Source: Patescibacteria group bacterium (GTDB taxonomy: Bacteria; Patescibacteriota; Microgenomatia; UBA8517). From it: 23,257 nt of DNA. Position 1 is the first letter of the stretch. Each line of letters begins with the position of its first letter. Both the position numbers and the translations under genes were made by a program. The notes under the pieces were generated by a model, which was not told the origin of the DNA, ran no database searches, and was given only the letters and a program-made list of their open reading frames with translations. Positions 1 through 7,405 of this stretch are shown here, piece by piece. The stretch covers positions 1-23,257 of the forward strand of contig JANWVB010000010.1 of the NCBI GenBank assembly GCA_025057695.1, given 5' to 3'.

Positions 1-145
1 AAATGATTTTTATTTATAATCAAACCTTGATACTACAGGATTTAACAACAATGTTACTTAATAAATTTTTTTTCGTGAAAATCATGATAAAATATTGTAC
101 CCAATTGCAAAATTTATAAATCATCAAAAAAATGAGTAATTTTGT

Positions 146-646
146 TTATGTTTCTAATCTTTTTCCCATGAAGATATACCCAGTTTTATAAAAATTTATT
201 ATTATATTTGGATTTTTAGGAATGTCTCCTAATTTTAATCTGAGTCTGTGGATTGCTATTCTCAGAGCAGAATTGGAAAAAGTTTTTCTAAAAAGCGCTG
301 TTTTTATTTCAATTTTGGTTAATATTTTATTGTTTTCATATTTATCTGTTGTTTTTTGATCAAAAAGGTAGAATAGCTTGTTTTCTAAGGGAGTAAGAAT
401 AATTTGCTTGTTTTGTGTATTTATACATGCTTGATGATAATCATATTTATAAAGTAGGGAAGAGAAATTTCGTGTGGCTGGCAGGGGGTAAGTTTGATTT
501 GCATTGGTGTAGTCAATAAATCCATGGTTTTCTATCAGATCTTTGAGCGTTTTTGCAAGATTTAGCGCTTTCTCTGCTTGCTCGATATTGCCTTGTTCTA
601 TTGCTTTTTTATAATTTTCAAATATTGTGTCTTCGATTTTTCCCAT
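146..646 (-). CDS. Stand-alone OmpR/PhoB-type winged-helix DNA-binding protein
   Basis: A 166-residue protein. Residues 1-45 form a charged, probably helical N-terminal part. Residues about 79-161 look like the C-terminal winged-helix domain of OmpR/PhoB response regulators: ILTPLENKLFYLF for the opening strand and first helix, NSALRIAIHRLRLKLGD (about 125-141) for the recognition helix, and INFYKTGYIF for the C-terminal wing hairpin. There is no receiver domain and no phospho-acceptor Asp region, so it is not a classical two-component regulator. The ATG at 646 follows an extended -10 promoter. It is divergent from clpB and shares a 90-base upstream region with it. Family assignment is from sequence pattern; DNA targets and signal are unknown. 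Regulation of clpB or of itself is only a guess from position. Confidence 0.75.
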   Translation of the reverse strand: MGKIEDTIFENYKKAIEQGNIEQAEKALNLAKTLKDLIENHGFIDYTNANQTYPLPATRNFSSLLYKYDYHQACINTQNKQIILTPLENKLFYLFDQKTTDKYENNKILTKIEIKTALFRKTFSNSALRIAIHRLRLKLGDIPKNPNIIINFYKTGYIFMGKRLET

Positions 647-667
647 TTCTTATTTCAGCAAGGCAAT

Positions 668-676
668 ATTATAGCA
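668..676 (-). promoter_or_regulatory. Extended -10 promoter of the winged-helix gene
   Basis: On the minus strand the sequence reads TG-C-TATAAT, a perfect extended -10 box. It ends 21 bases before the ATG at 646, giving a predicted leader of about 14 bases. No good -35 was seen. It lies just left of the CIRCE element that serves the divergent clpB gene. Confidence 0.6.
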
Positions 677-692
677 TAAACATAGATAATTT

Positions 693-719
693 TTGTCACT
701 CTTGACAATCAAGTGCTAA
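693..719 (+). promoter_or_regulatory. CIRCE operator (HrcA binding site) upstream of clpB
   Basis: The inverted repeat reads TTGTCACTC, nine bases, then AAGTGCTAA. The CIRCE consensus is TTAGCACTC-N9-GAGTGCTAA, so the left arm matches 7 of 9 and the right arm 8 of 9 with the exact nine-base spacing. CIRCE is the operator of the HrcA repressor and typically controls chaperone genes. A possible -10 (GATAAT, 685-690) would put the transcript start near 697, inside the operator, as is usual for CIRCE. This implies heat-shock control of clpB and an HrcA gene elsewhere in the genome. Confidence 0.85.
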
Positions 720-736
720 TAAATGAAAATATACTC

Positions 737-2914
737 GTGAATAACGATTCTAACCAGCCTAAAATTATAATTGATACTCCTCGCGAAGAAGGTCCTTTCT
801 TGCCAAAATACACCGTAAATCTCACAAATAAAGCGAAAGATGGAAAAATAGATCCTGTAATAGGAAGAGATGCCGAGATAAGGCGCACAATGCAGATTTT
901 GTCCAGAAGAACTAAAAACAATCCTGTTTTAATTGGGGATCCGGGTGTGGGTAAAACTGCAATTGTTGAAGGATTGGCTCTTCGCATAGTAAATGGCGAT
1001 GTTCCTGAATCCTTGAGAGATAAAGAATTACTGGTTTTAGATATTGCATCTATACTGGCTGGCGCTAAGTTTAGAGGGGAGTTTGAGGAACGTCTTAAAA
1101 ATATTATTAAAGAAGTTGAAGAATCTGCCGGAAAATATGTTTTGTTTTTGGATGAACTTCATACAATTGTGGGCGCTGGGGCTTCGGAAGGCGCTGTAGA
1201 CGCTTCGAATATGCTAAAACCACCATTGGCAAGAGGTACGTTAAGGGTAATTGGTGCTACAACTATTGATGAATACAGAAAGCACATAGAGAAAGATGCG
1301 GCTTTGGAAAGAAGGTTTCAACCAGTTTTGGTTGAAGAACCAAGTGTTGAAGACACAATAGCTATACTGCGAGGTATAAAAGAGAAGTATGAAATTCATC
1401 ATGGTATTAGGATTACAGATGACGCGTTAATTGCTGCGGCCAAACTCTCAAGCAGGTATATCAGTGATCGATTCTTGCCGGATAAAGCTATTGATTTAAT
1501 AGATGAAGCCGCATCGGCTCTTAAGATTGAAACTGAAAGCATGCCTGCTGAGCTAGATATTAAAAAAAGGAAAGTTACGCAACTAGAAATTGAACTTACC
1601 GGATTAAGAAAAGAAAAAGGAGAAGCGGAGGCAAAAAAAAGAGATGAGATAGAAAAGAAAATAAGGGAACTTAGAAGTGAAGTTGAGTTGCTTGAGAAAA
1701 AATGGGAAGAACAAAAGAAAATATTGATTTCAATCCAGCAAACAAATAAAGAAATTGATCAATTAAAAAATGAACTTGAAAAGGCAGAACGCGAGATCAA
1801 TCTTGAAAAAGCGGCGGAGATTAAATTTGGCAAACTTCCGTCTTTGGAAACCAGACTTAAGGATTTGACTGCAAAGTGGAATAGCATTCCGGAGGAAGAC
1901 AGACTGCTTCGCGAGGAAGTTACGGATGAAGATATCGCAAAGATTGTTTCCCGTTGGACTGGCATACCTGTGACAAGGTTATTAACCTCTGAAGTAGAGA
2001 AGTTGACTAAACTGGAAGAGGAACTGTCAAAAAAAGTGATAGGCCAAGAGGAAGGAATTACGGCTATCGCAAAAGCTATCAGAAGAAATAGAGCTGGACT
2101 TTCTAGTGGTAAAGGTCCAATAGGCACTTTTTTGTTTTTGGGTCCAACAGGGGTAGGCAAGACAGAAACTGCAAAAACTCTGGCAGAGTTTATGATGGGT
2201 ACTTCTGATGCCCTTATTAGAATTGATATGACCGAGTATCAATCTGAATACTCTATATCAAGATTGATTGGTTCTCCGCCAGGGTATGTAGGATATGAGG
2301 AAGGCGGACAACTTACAGAAGCGATTCGCAGGAAGCCTTATTCAGTTGTTCTTTTAGATGAATTTGAAAAAGCGCATCCAAATGTTTTTAATTTAATGCT
2401 TCAGGTTTTTGATGATGGCAGGTTAACTGATGGCAAAGGAAGGGTTGTTGATTTTAAAAATACGATTATTATTATGACTTCAAATTTAGGCAGCGATATT
2501 ATTCGCAATTATGCAAATCAAACTGATAAAAAATTACTAACTGACGAACTAAACAAGCTTTTATCAAAGACTTTTAAACCGGAATTTTTAAATAGGGTGG
2601 ATGCAGTTATCACATATAAACCATTGACACAAGAAGCGATGGATAAAATAGTTAATCTCAGAGTCAAGGAACTTGAAGAAAGATTGTTAGAACAGGAAAT
2701 TAAATTAGATATTACTCCTGAGGCTAGGAAATATTTATCTCAAAAGGGTTATGATCCTATCTATGGTGCTCGTCCACTGGCGCGCATTATAAATGATGAG
2801 CTAGTTGACGAGCTTGCGCTTGGCATAATTGAGGGCAAAATCAAACGTGGAGACATAGTGAAAGTTGACAAATCTTCAAGGGGATTGAGTATAAATGTGG
2901 AGTTTCTGAATTAA
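737..2914 (+). CDS. clpB: ClpB-type AAA+ disaggregase lacking the N-terminal domain
   Basis: A two-ring AAA+ ATPase that, with DnaK, extracts and unfolds aggregated protein. Numbered from the GTG at 737: first AAA+ domain about 28-262 with Walker A GDPGVGKT (67-74), Walker B VLFLDE (135-140) and pore loop KFRGEFEE; then a middle coiled coil of about 125 residues (265-395) with the ClpB-like stretch KFGKLPSLETRL; second AAA+ domain with Walker A GPTGVGKT (469-476), pore loop GYVGYEEGG, Walker B VVLLDE and sensor-2 GAR. The long middle domain and the lack of an IGF/LGF-type ClpP-binding loop favour ClpB over ClpA/ClpC. The usual N-terminal substrate domain (about 140 residues) is absent. The start is uncertain: GTG 713 lies inside the CIRCE right arm, GTG 737 is my choice, and TTG 800 has an AGAAGG sequence 7 bases upstream but would cut into the linker. 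It overlaps the convergent membrane gene by 4 bases. Confidence 0.93.
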   Translation: MNNDSNQPKIIIDTPREEGPFLPKYTVNLTNKAKDGKIDPVIGRDAEIRRTMQILSRRTKNNPVLIGDPGVGKTAIVEGLALRIVNGDVPESLRDKELLVLDIASILAGAKFRGEFEERLKNIIKEVEESAGKYVLFLDELHTIVGAGASEGAVDASNMLKPPLARGTLRVIGATTIDEYRKHIEKDAALERRFQPVLVEEPSVEDTIAILRGIKEKYEIHHGIRITDDALIAAAKLSSRYISDRFLPDKAIDLIDEAASALKIETESMPAELDIKKRKVTQLEIELTGLRKEKGEAEAKKRDEIEKKIRELRSEVELLEKKWEEQKKILISIQQTNKEIDQLKNELEKAEREINLEKAAEIKFGKLPSLETRLKDLTAKWNSIPEEDRLLREEVTDEDIAKIVSRWTGIPVTRLLTSEVEKLTKLEEELSKKVIGQEEGITAIAKAIRRNRAGLSSGKGPIGTFLFLGPTGVGKTETAKTLAEFMMGTSDALIRIDMTEYQSEYSISRLIGSPPGYVGYEEGGQLTEAIRRKPYSVVLLDEFEKAHPNVFNLMLQVFDDGRLTDGKGRVVDFKNTIIIMTSNLGSDIIRNYANQTDKKLLTDELNKLLSKTFKPEFLNRVDAVITYKPLTQEAMDKIVNLRVKELEERLLEQEIKLDITPEARKYLSQKGYDPIYGARPLARIINDELVDELALGIIEGKIKRGDIVKVDKSSRGLSINVEFLN

Positions 2915-3261
2915 GGGTACCTTGGTACGAAAAAATCAGCAAATCTTTTTAGAGAAACAATTACTATTCCCCAAGCTAATAAGTGCCAAACTGGGAGATA
3001 CAAAACTAATTCAGGTTGAAATGATATGCGCATGTTTGATATGGGAAACATAGTGATTAGCACTGGAATAATCATGGACAAAATAAATACTTCAATATCT
3101 CCTCTTTGCCTGAGAATTGTGAAGTAAACTGCTGTGACCAGACTGGTAAACAAGTTCAAGTAAAAATCTTTGTTAGTTAAAAAAGTAATAACATATAGCC
3201 AAGTAAAAAACAGGACATAAAACAAGATGATTTTTGTTTCTACCTTAACAGTTTTTTTCAT
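2911..3261 (-). CDS. Small four-helix integral membrane protein, function unknown
   Basis: A 116-residue, very hydrophobic protein with about four membrane segments, near residues 11-29, 33-50, 57-74 and 86-104. It has a basic N-terminus (MKKTVKVETK) and a short polar C-terminus. No catalytic motif or known family is recognised. Its stop codon overlaps the end of clpB by 4 bases in a tail-to-tail arrangement, which leaves no room for a conventional terminator between them. A TAAAAT sequence ending 11 bases before the ATG could be its -10. The composition and clean ATG start suggest a real gene; the role is unknown. Confidence 0.65.
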   Translation of the reverse strand: MKKTVKVETKIILFYVLFFTWLYVITFLTNKDFYLNLFTSLVTAVYFTILRQRGDIEVFILSMIIPVLITMFPISNMRISFQPELVLYLPVWHLLAWGIVIVSLKRFADFFVPRYP

Positions 3262-3340
3262 TAAGTTGTGATATTTTAAGTCTATATTTTTATTTAAGTC
3301 TTTTTCAAGAAGAAATATTTTGTTTATTAAAACTTATTGC

Positions 3341-3369
3341 TTGTTTAAACTAACTAATAAATGTATTAT
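3341..3369 (+). promoter_or_regulatory. Promoter of the gatCAB operon
   Basis: TTGTTT (3341-3346), a 17-base spacer, and TATTAT (3364-3369). The -10 box ends 11 bases before the gatC ATG, so the leader would be only about 4 bases. Confidence 0.5.
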
Positions 3370-3380
3370 ACCGTTGGAAG

Positions 3381-3686
3381 ATGGCATCTATTAAAATTTC
3401 AGATATAAGACATATTGCAAAACTTGCAAATTTAAGTCTTTCTAAATCACAGGAAAGTAGATTTTTTACACAGATCAATTCTGTTATCGAACATATAAAT
3501 GTTCTTTGCGAAGTTGATACTTCAGATGTTGAACCCACTAGTCAAACTACAGGATTGGAGAATATATATCGTGAAGATAATGTTGACGCAATTTCGATGT
3601 TAAAGCCAAATCAAGTTACCTCTGGCACAGACAAAATTTATAATGATTTTTTTGTAGTAGATATGATTTTAAGTGAAAAGATTTGA
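3381..3686 (+). CDS. gatC: Asp/Glu-tRNA amidotransferase subunit C
   Basis: A 101-residue protein of the GatC family, the small subunit that wraps around GatA and stabilises the GatCAB complex, which converts Glu-tRNA(Gln) to Gln-tRNA(Gln) and/or Asp-tRNA(Asn) to Asn-tRNA(Asn). The N-terminus ISDIRHIAKLANLSLS matches the family's opening helix, and VLCEVDTSDVEPTSQTTGL matches the conserved L-x-x-VDT-x-x-VEP segment. The C-terminal part is more divergent. First gene of gatC-gatA-gatB; its TGA stop is one base before the preferred gatA ATG. The ATG has GGAAG directly abutting it, too close to act as a ribosome binding site. Confidence 0.92.
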   Translation: MASIKISDIRHIAKLANLSLSKSQESRFFTQINSVIEHINVLCEVDTSDVEPTSQTTGLENIYREDNVDAISMLKPNQVTSGTDKIYNDFFVVDMILSEKI

Positions 3687-3687
3687 T

Positions 3688-5097
3688 ATGATTATGGATA
3701 TTCCTTCTACTATAAATGAAACGCGAGATGGACTTTTATCTAAGAAATATAGAGTTGTTGATTTGATTAACGCTTATCTTGCAAAAATTGCAAGGTACGA
3801 TGGTCAAATTAACTCATTTATTACTGTTTGTGAAGAGAATGCCTATAAGGTTGCAAAAAAAGCTGATAAATTAATATCTGAATTTGGCGAAAAAGCCTTC
3901 CAAGATTATCCACTCTTAGGATGTGTAGTTGCCCATAAAGATGTATTTGTTACGGAAGGTATAAGAACTACAGCGGCATCTAAAGTTTTGGATTCTTATG
4001 TGCCTTGTTACTCTGCTACTGCGGTAACAAGATTGGATAATGCTGGAGCCATTTGTATCGGCAAATTAAATTGTGATGCTTGGGCACATGGGAGCAGTGG
4101 GGAAAATTCACAGTTTGGCGCAACAAAAAACCCTTGGAATTTGAAATATGTGCCCGGTGGATCTTCTAGTGGGTCAGGAGCGGCTTTGGCGGCTGATTTT
4201 TGTCTTTTATCAACTGGCACAGATACTTGTGGATCTGTGAGATTGCCATCTAATTATTGCGGTGTTGTTGGTTTAAAACCCACATATGGCGCTATATCAA
4301 GGTATGGAGTTATTGCTATGGCAAGTTCGTTGGATACTGTTGGCCCTATGGCTAAGACAGTTGAAGATGTGGAAATGATGTTTCAAGCGATTAGTGGTCC
4401 AGATGGCAAAGATGCAACAATCGCAAGCGTGAAATATCAAAGCAAAAATTCCAGTTTTAAGATTGGCATCCCTAAAGAATTTTTTGGAGAAGGATTGGAC
4501 GATGAAGTCAGAAATAATTTAGATTCAGTGATTCAAATATACAAAAAACTTGGAGTTGATTTTGTGGATGTATCCTTGCCAAGCACAAAATATGCAATTT
4601 CTGTTTATTATGTGATTCAACCTGCAGAAGTTTCCTCAAATTTAGCCAGATATGACGGAATAAGGTATGGCAATTCAAGAGATGCCTTTGGAGATGAGGC
4701 AAAGAGGCGAATTATGCTTGGAACTTATGTTTTATCTTCAGGATATTATGATGCCTATTATCTGAAAGCTATGAAAGTTCGTACTCTGATAAGAAAAGAA
4801 GTTTCTGATGTATTTGAAAAAGTTGACGCTGTTATCGCTCCTGTTGCGCCGACTCCCCCGTTTAAAATAGGCGCCAAAGCAAATGATCCTTTGCAAATGT
4901 ATCTTACAGATATTTATGCGGCTACAGCAAATTTATCAGGTATTCCTTCAATTGCCATACCTTCGGGATTTACAAAGAATGGTTTGCCTCTTGGATTTCA
5001 ATTAATGGGCCCTCGTTTTTCAGAAAGTTTGCTGTTTGATTTAGGCAAAAAATACCATAAAGAGATTTCTTATAAACCAAGCGTTGCGAAACTTTAA
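3688..5097 (+). CDS. gatA: Asp/Glu-tRNA amidotransferase subunit A (amidase)
   Basis: The glutaminase subunit that hydrolyses Gln and passes ammonia to GatB. Numbered from ATG 3688 (469 residues, near the usual 480-485): catalytic Lys84 (VVAHKD), cis-Ser159 in PGGSSSGSG and nucleophile Ser183 in GTDTCGSVR. The spacings of 75 and 99 residues from Lys match the Lys79/Ser154/Ser178 triad of S. aureus GatA. GatA-specific sequence KLNCDAWAHGSS...ENSQFG is present. One oddity is a Cys at 181 where the family has Gly (DTGGS to DTCGS), beside the nucleophile. I prefer ATG 3688, one base after the gatC stop, over an upstream GTG at 3673 that would overlap gatC. The stop overlaps the gatB start by one base (TAATG). 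Confidence 0.95.
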   Translation: MIMDIPSTINETRDGLLSKKYRVVDLINAYLAKIARYDGQINSFITVCEENAYKVAKKADKLISEFGEKAFQDYPLLGCVVAHKDVFVTEGIRTTAASKVLDSYVPCYSATAVTRLDNAGAICIGKLNCDAWAHGSSGENSQFGATKNPWNLKYVPGGSSSGSGAALAADFCLLSTGTDTCGSVRLPSNYCGVVGLKPTYGAISRYGVIAMASSLDTVGPMAKTVEDVEMMFQAISGPDGKDATIASVKYQSKNSSFKIGIPKEFFGEGLDDEVRNNLDSVIQIYKKLGVDFVDVSLPSTKYAISVYYVIQPAEVSSNLARYDGIRYGNSRDAFGDEAKRRIMLGTYVLSSGYYDAYYLKAMKVRTLIRKEVSDVFEKVDAVIAPVAPTPPFKIGAKANDPLQMYLTDIYAATANLSGIPSIAIPSGFTKNGLPLGFQLMGPRFSESLLFDLGKKYHKEISYKPSVAKL

Positions 5098-6440
5098 TGA
5101 GATACACACCAGTTATTGGCCTTGAAGTTCATATCGAGCTTTCCACAAAAAGCAAAATGTTTTGTGGTTGTTTAGCTGATCATTTTGCCAAAAAGCCAAA
5201 TACTCAAACATGCCCAATTTGTTTAGGGTTACCTGGAGCTTTGCCTTTTCCCAACAAACTCGCCATTGAAGATACTATCAGACTTGGACTTGCTTTTAAC
5301 TGCAACATAAACCGGTTTTCCAAATTTGATAGAAAGCACTATTTTTATCCGGATTTGCCCAAAGGTTATCAGATTAGTCAGTATGATTTTCCACTTTGTG
5401 TTAACGGGCAGTATGTTTTGTCTTCAGGCAAAAAAGTGGGAATTTCAAGAATTCATTTGGAGGAAGATACAGGAAAGTTGATTCATCAAATTATTAATAG
5501 CAAAAGAGTTTCTTTAATTGATTTTAATAGAAGCGGGGTTGCTTTGGTAGAAATGGTGACTGCCCCTGATTTTCATGATGTGTCCGATGTAGTTGAGTTT
5601 TTGAAAGAGACTCAAACCATAGTTAGATATCTGGGGATATCTGGCGCTGACATGGAAAAAGGATCCATGAGGCTTGAAGCCAATTTATCTTTGGCAGATG
5701 AATCTATTGATTTGTCAAAGGGAGAGTTACCCAATTATAAAGTTGAGTTGAAAAATATTAACTCGTTTAGGTTTTTGGAGAAAGCTGTCAAAGCTGAAAT
5801 AGAAAGGCAAAGTACATTGTTGGAAGCAGGTGAAGCGGTGCTTCAAGAAACAAGAGGTTATGATGAGACAAAAAATACAACTTTCTCTCAAAGATCAAAG
5901 GAAGACGCAAAAGACTATAGATACTTTCCGGAACCGGACATACCGCCTTTGAGATTTACAGATGAAGAGATAGAAAAAATAAAAAGCAGTCTACCTGAAA
6001 TGCCAAGTGATAAAAGGAAAAGATATGTGGAAGTTTTTGGCTTGCCAATGAACTATGCTACGATACTTGCTTCGGATATAACAAGAGCAGAGTATTTTGA
6101 AAGGGCGGTTTTTATAGGTAGTAAACATAATGTTGGGCCCAAAACAGTAGCTGATTTAATGGTGAATAAATATTTGGATTCTGAATATGACGACCCGGAG
6201 AGTTTAGTCAAAAAGATTGTTGAATTAACTAAAAAAGAGTATGCTTCAGCTAAAGAGGTACAAGAAGCGATAGAAGAAGTGATAAGAGAGCAGGAAAAGG
6301 CTGTCAATGATTACAGAAATGGCAAAGGTGCAGTTGTTGGGTTTTTGATAGGAATGACGCAAAAAAAACTTAAAGGAAGGGGAGATCCTAAGATGGTGAT
6401 GAACAGATTAATTAGCTATCTAAATTCAGTGGTAAAATGA
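5097..6440 (+). CDS. gatB: Asp/Glu-tRNA amidotransferase subunit B
   Basis: The kinase/transamidase subunit that binds the misacylated tRNA, activates Glu or Asp with ATP and adds the ammonia from GatA. At 447 residues it is slightly shorter than the common 475-480. The start PVIGLEVHIELSTKSKMFC is canonical. Zinc-site cysteines C23, C25, C39 and C42 are intact. The cradle motif FNRSGVALVEMVTAPD corresponds to the family's D-x-NR-x-G-x-x-LxE. The C-terminal tRNA-binding YqeY-like tail is present (GKGAVVGFLIGMTQKKLKG). The ATG shares its first base with the gatA stop, implying translational coupling. Its TGA stop is 7 bases before the next ATG. Confidence 0.96.
   Translation: MRYTPVIGLEVHIELSTKSKMFCGCLADHFAKKPNTQTCPICLGLPGALPFPNKLAIEDTIRLGLAFNCNINRFSKFDRKHYFYPDLPKGYQISQYDFPLCVNGQYVLSSGKKVGISRIHLEEDTGKLIHQIINSKRVSLIDFNRSGVALVEMVTAPDFHDVSDVVEFLKETQTIVRYLGISGADMEKGSMRLEANLSLADESIDLSKGELPNYKVELKNINSFRFLEKAVKAEIERQSTLLEAGEAVLQETRGYDETKNTTFSQRSKEDAKDYRYFPEPDIPPLRFTDEEIEKIKSSLPEMPSDKRKRYVEVFGLPMNYATILASDITRAEYFERAVFIGSKHNVGPKTVADLMVNKYLDSEYDDPESLVKKIVELTKKEYASAKEVQEAIEEVIREQEKAVNDYRNGKGAVVGFLIGMTQKKLKGRGDPKMVMNRLISYLNSVVK
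6430..6438 (+). promoter_or_regulatory. Possible extended -10 inside the end of gatB
   Basis: TG-G-TAAAAT overlaps the last codons of gatB and ends 9 bases before the ATG at 6448. It could give the downstream gene its own leaderless transcript, independent of the gat operon. No -35 is evident. Confidence 0.35.
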
Positions 6441-6447
6441 ATAGGGT

Positions 6448-6885
6448 ATGACGAGAGAAAGAGATCAACAATTTAATAATTTCGTTACACAGTTTTTGTC
6501 AAATATCGATCCTGATAGGTCTGATAATGATGAATATGAGAAATATGTAAGAGATGGTTCTAATTTTTTTCGTTTAATAAGCCCTTCTGATGATTTGTCA
6601 TTACTTATCCACAGAAATCCAATGCCTGTTGGCGACCCTATTGAATGGTCTTTACAACAAGATGAGCAGAATATTCCTTGTGGAGAAATTTTAGAAGATG
6701 AATCGCGTCAATTAGTTAAAATGTACCTTGGGAGAGTACTATCTTTTTGGGGAATAGATTTAAAAGAGGATTCTAGTGGGTTATTGTATATTTCTTTTGG
6801 TTCAAATAAATATGTTTTTACAATTTCCCCAAACGCAAAAACTATCAGTGGAGGTGTTATAAAATTAGACAAAGAAAGTGATTGA
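6448..6885 (+). CDS. Hypothetical protein, 145 residues
   Basis: I do not recognise this protein. It is acidic and soluble, with no signal peptide or membrane segment. Residues 1-45 are polar and probably helical. The second half looks like an alpha/beta domain: a helix at about 86-100 (RQLVKMYLGRVLSFWG) followed by strand-like segments GLLYISFGSNKYVFTISP and TISGGVIKL. It begins 7 bases after gatB and could be read with the gat operon or from a -10 box within the gatB end. It is convergent with the broken GGDEF gene, only 19 bases apart. No link to tRNA amidation can be argued from sequence. Confidence 0.7.
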   Translation: MTRERDQQFNNFVTQFLSNIDPDRSDNDEYEKYVRDGSNFFRLISPSDDLSLLIHRNPMPVGDPIEWSLQQDEQNIPCGEILEDESRQLVKMYLGRVLSFWGIDLKEDSSGLLYISFGSNKYVFTISPNAKTISGGVIKLDKESD

Positions 6886-6904
6886 GAACTACCTAAACTT
6901 AGAT

Positions 6905-7339
6905 TTAATTTATTGGGATAATTTTCGGTTCTTCTTTTGGTGTAATGCCTGTTTGTATGGCAACTCTATTTCTGCCGGATGATTTTGCCAGATACATAAG
7001 TCTATCAGCTATTCCTTTGAGTTGTTCTGCTGATCTAATTTCATCTCTATCTTGTGAAGTCACAACTAAGAATCCTGTACTACAAGTACTTTGTTTAAGC
7101 ACTTTTCTAATATCACCAACTAACATTTCTTCAAGTTCACGCCTTCTTATAAGCGCTTTAGCGTCTTCTGAGTCTGGATCGCTTACATCAAATTCATCAA
7201 TTGATCTTTCATCTGCTAAATATTCCTCATAATAACTTAAGTCTATTGAATTGATAATTTTGCACAATTCATCGTTTTCTTCATCTGATCCTTTTCCTTT
7301 CATAACCACTTCTTCGACTCCGTTTTCTCTAGATCTCAT
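6905..7339 (-). pseudogene. 3' part of interrupted GGDEF gene
   Basis: This open segment is in the same frame as the upstream GGDEF half and is separated from it by a single TGA plus 21 sense codons that also read well (IRLHEREGTFVLREYARNL). Its last 60 residues are the missing end of a GGDEF domain: STGFLVVTSQ corresponds to the core strand TxSxGVA, and ADRLMYLAKSSGRNRV matches the standard AD-x-ALY-x-AK-x-x-GRN ending. The first 75 residues are acidic and do not belong to the standard fold; they are part of a long insert. An internal ATG at 7339 has no convincing start signal, so separate translation is doubtful. Confidence 0.75.
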
Positions 7340-7402
7340 TTCTATTAAGTTTCTGGCATACTCCCTTAATACAAATGTTCCTTCTCGTTCGTGTAATCTG
7401 AT

Positions 7403-7405
7403 TCA
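7403..7405 (-). other. In-frame TGA interrupting the GGDEF gene
   Basis: On the minus strand the frame reads ...CAA ATT TGA ATC AGA TTA CAC GAA... and then stays open to 6905 with clear GGDEF homology. Frame is preserved (66 bases, 22 codons, from the TGA to the ATG at 7339), so this is a nonsense substitution, not a frameshift. A single base change from GGA or CGA would explain it. Other genes here use TGA as a real stop, so genome-wide recoding is excluded. Confidence 0.85.

Noticed and set aside
1..145. Gene or terminator at the left edge
   Set aside because: Only AT-rich sequence with a short ATCATGAT palindrome; no open frame, RNA gene or GC-containing stem was seen.
713..736. GTG at 713 as the clpB start
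   Set aside because: It lies inside the right arm of the CIRCE operator, so the encoded residues come from the operator sequence. GTG 737 is preferred, though not proven.
7403..7405. TGA as a recoded sense codon (Gly as in Gracilibacteria/Absconditabacteria, or selenocysteine)
   Set aside because: gatC, gatB, the 6448 gene and both genes of the 18288-19789 operon end in TGA, and the long conserved genes have no internal TGA. No selenocysteine-type context or hairpin was apparent just downstream.
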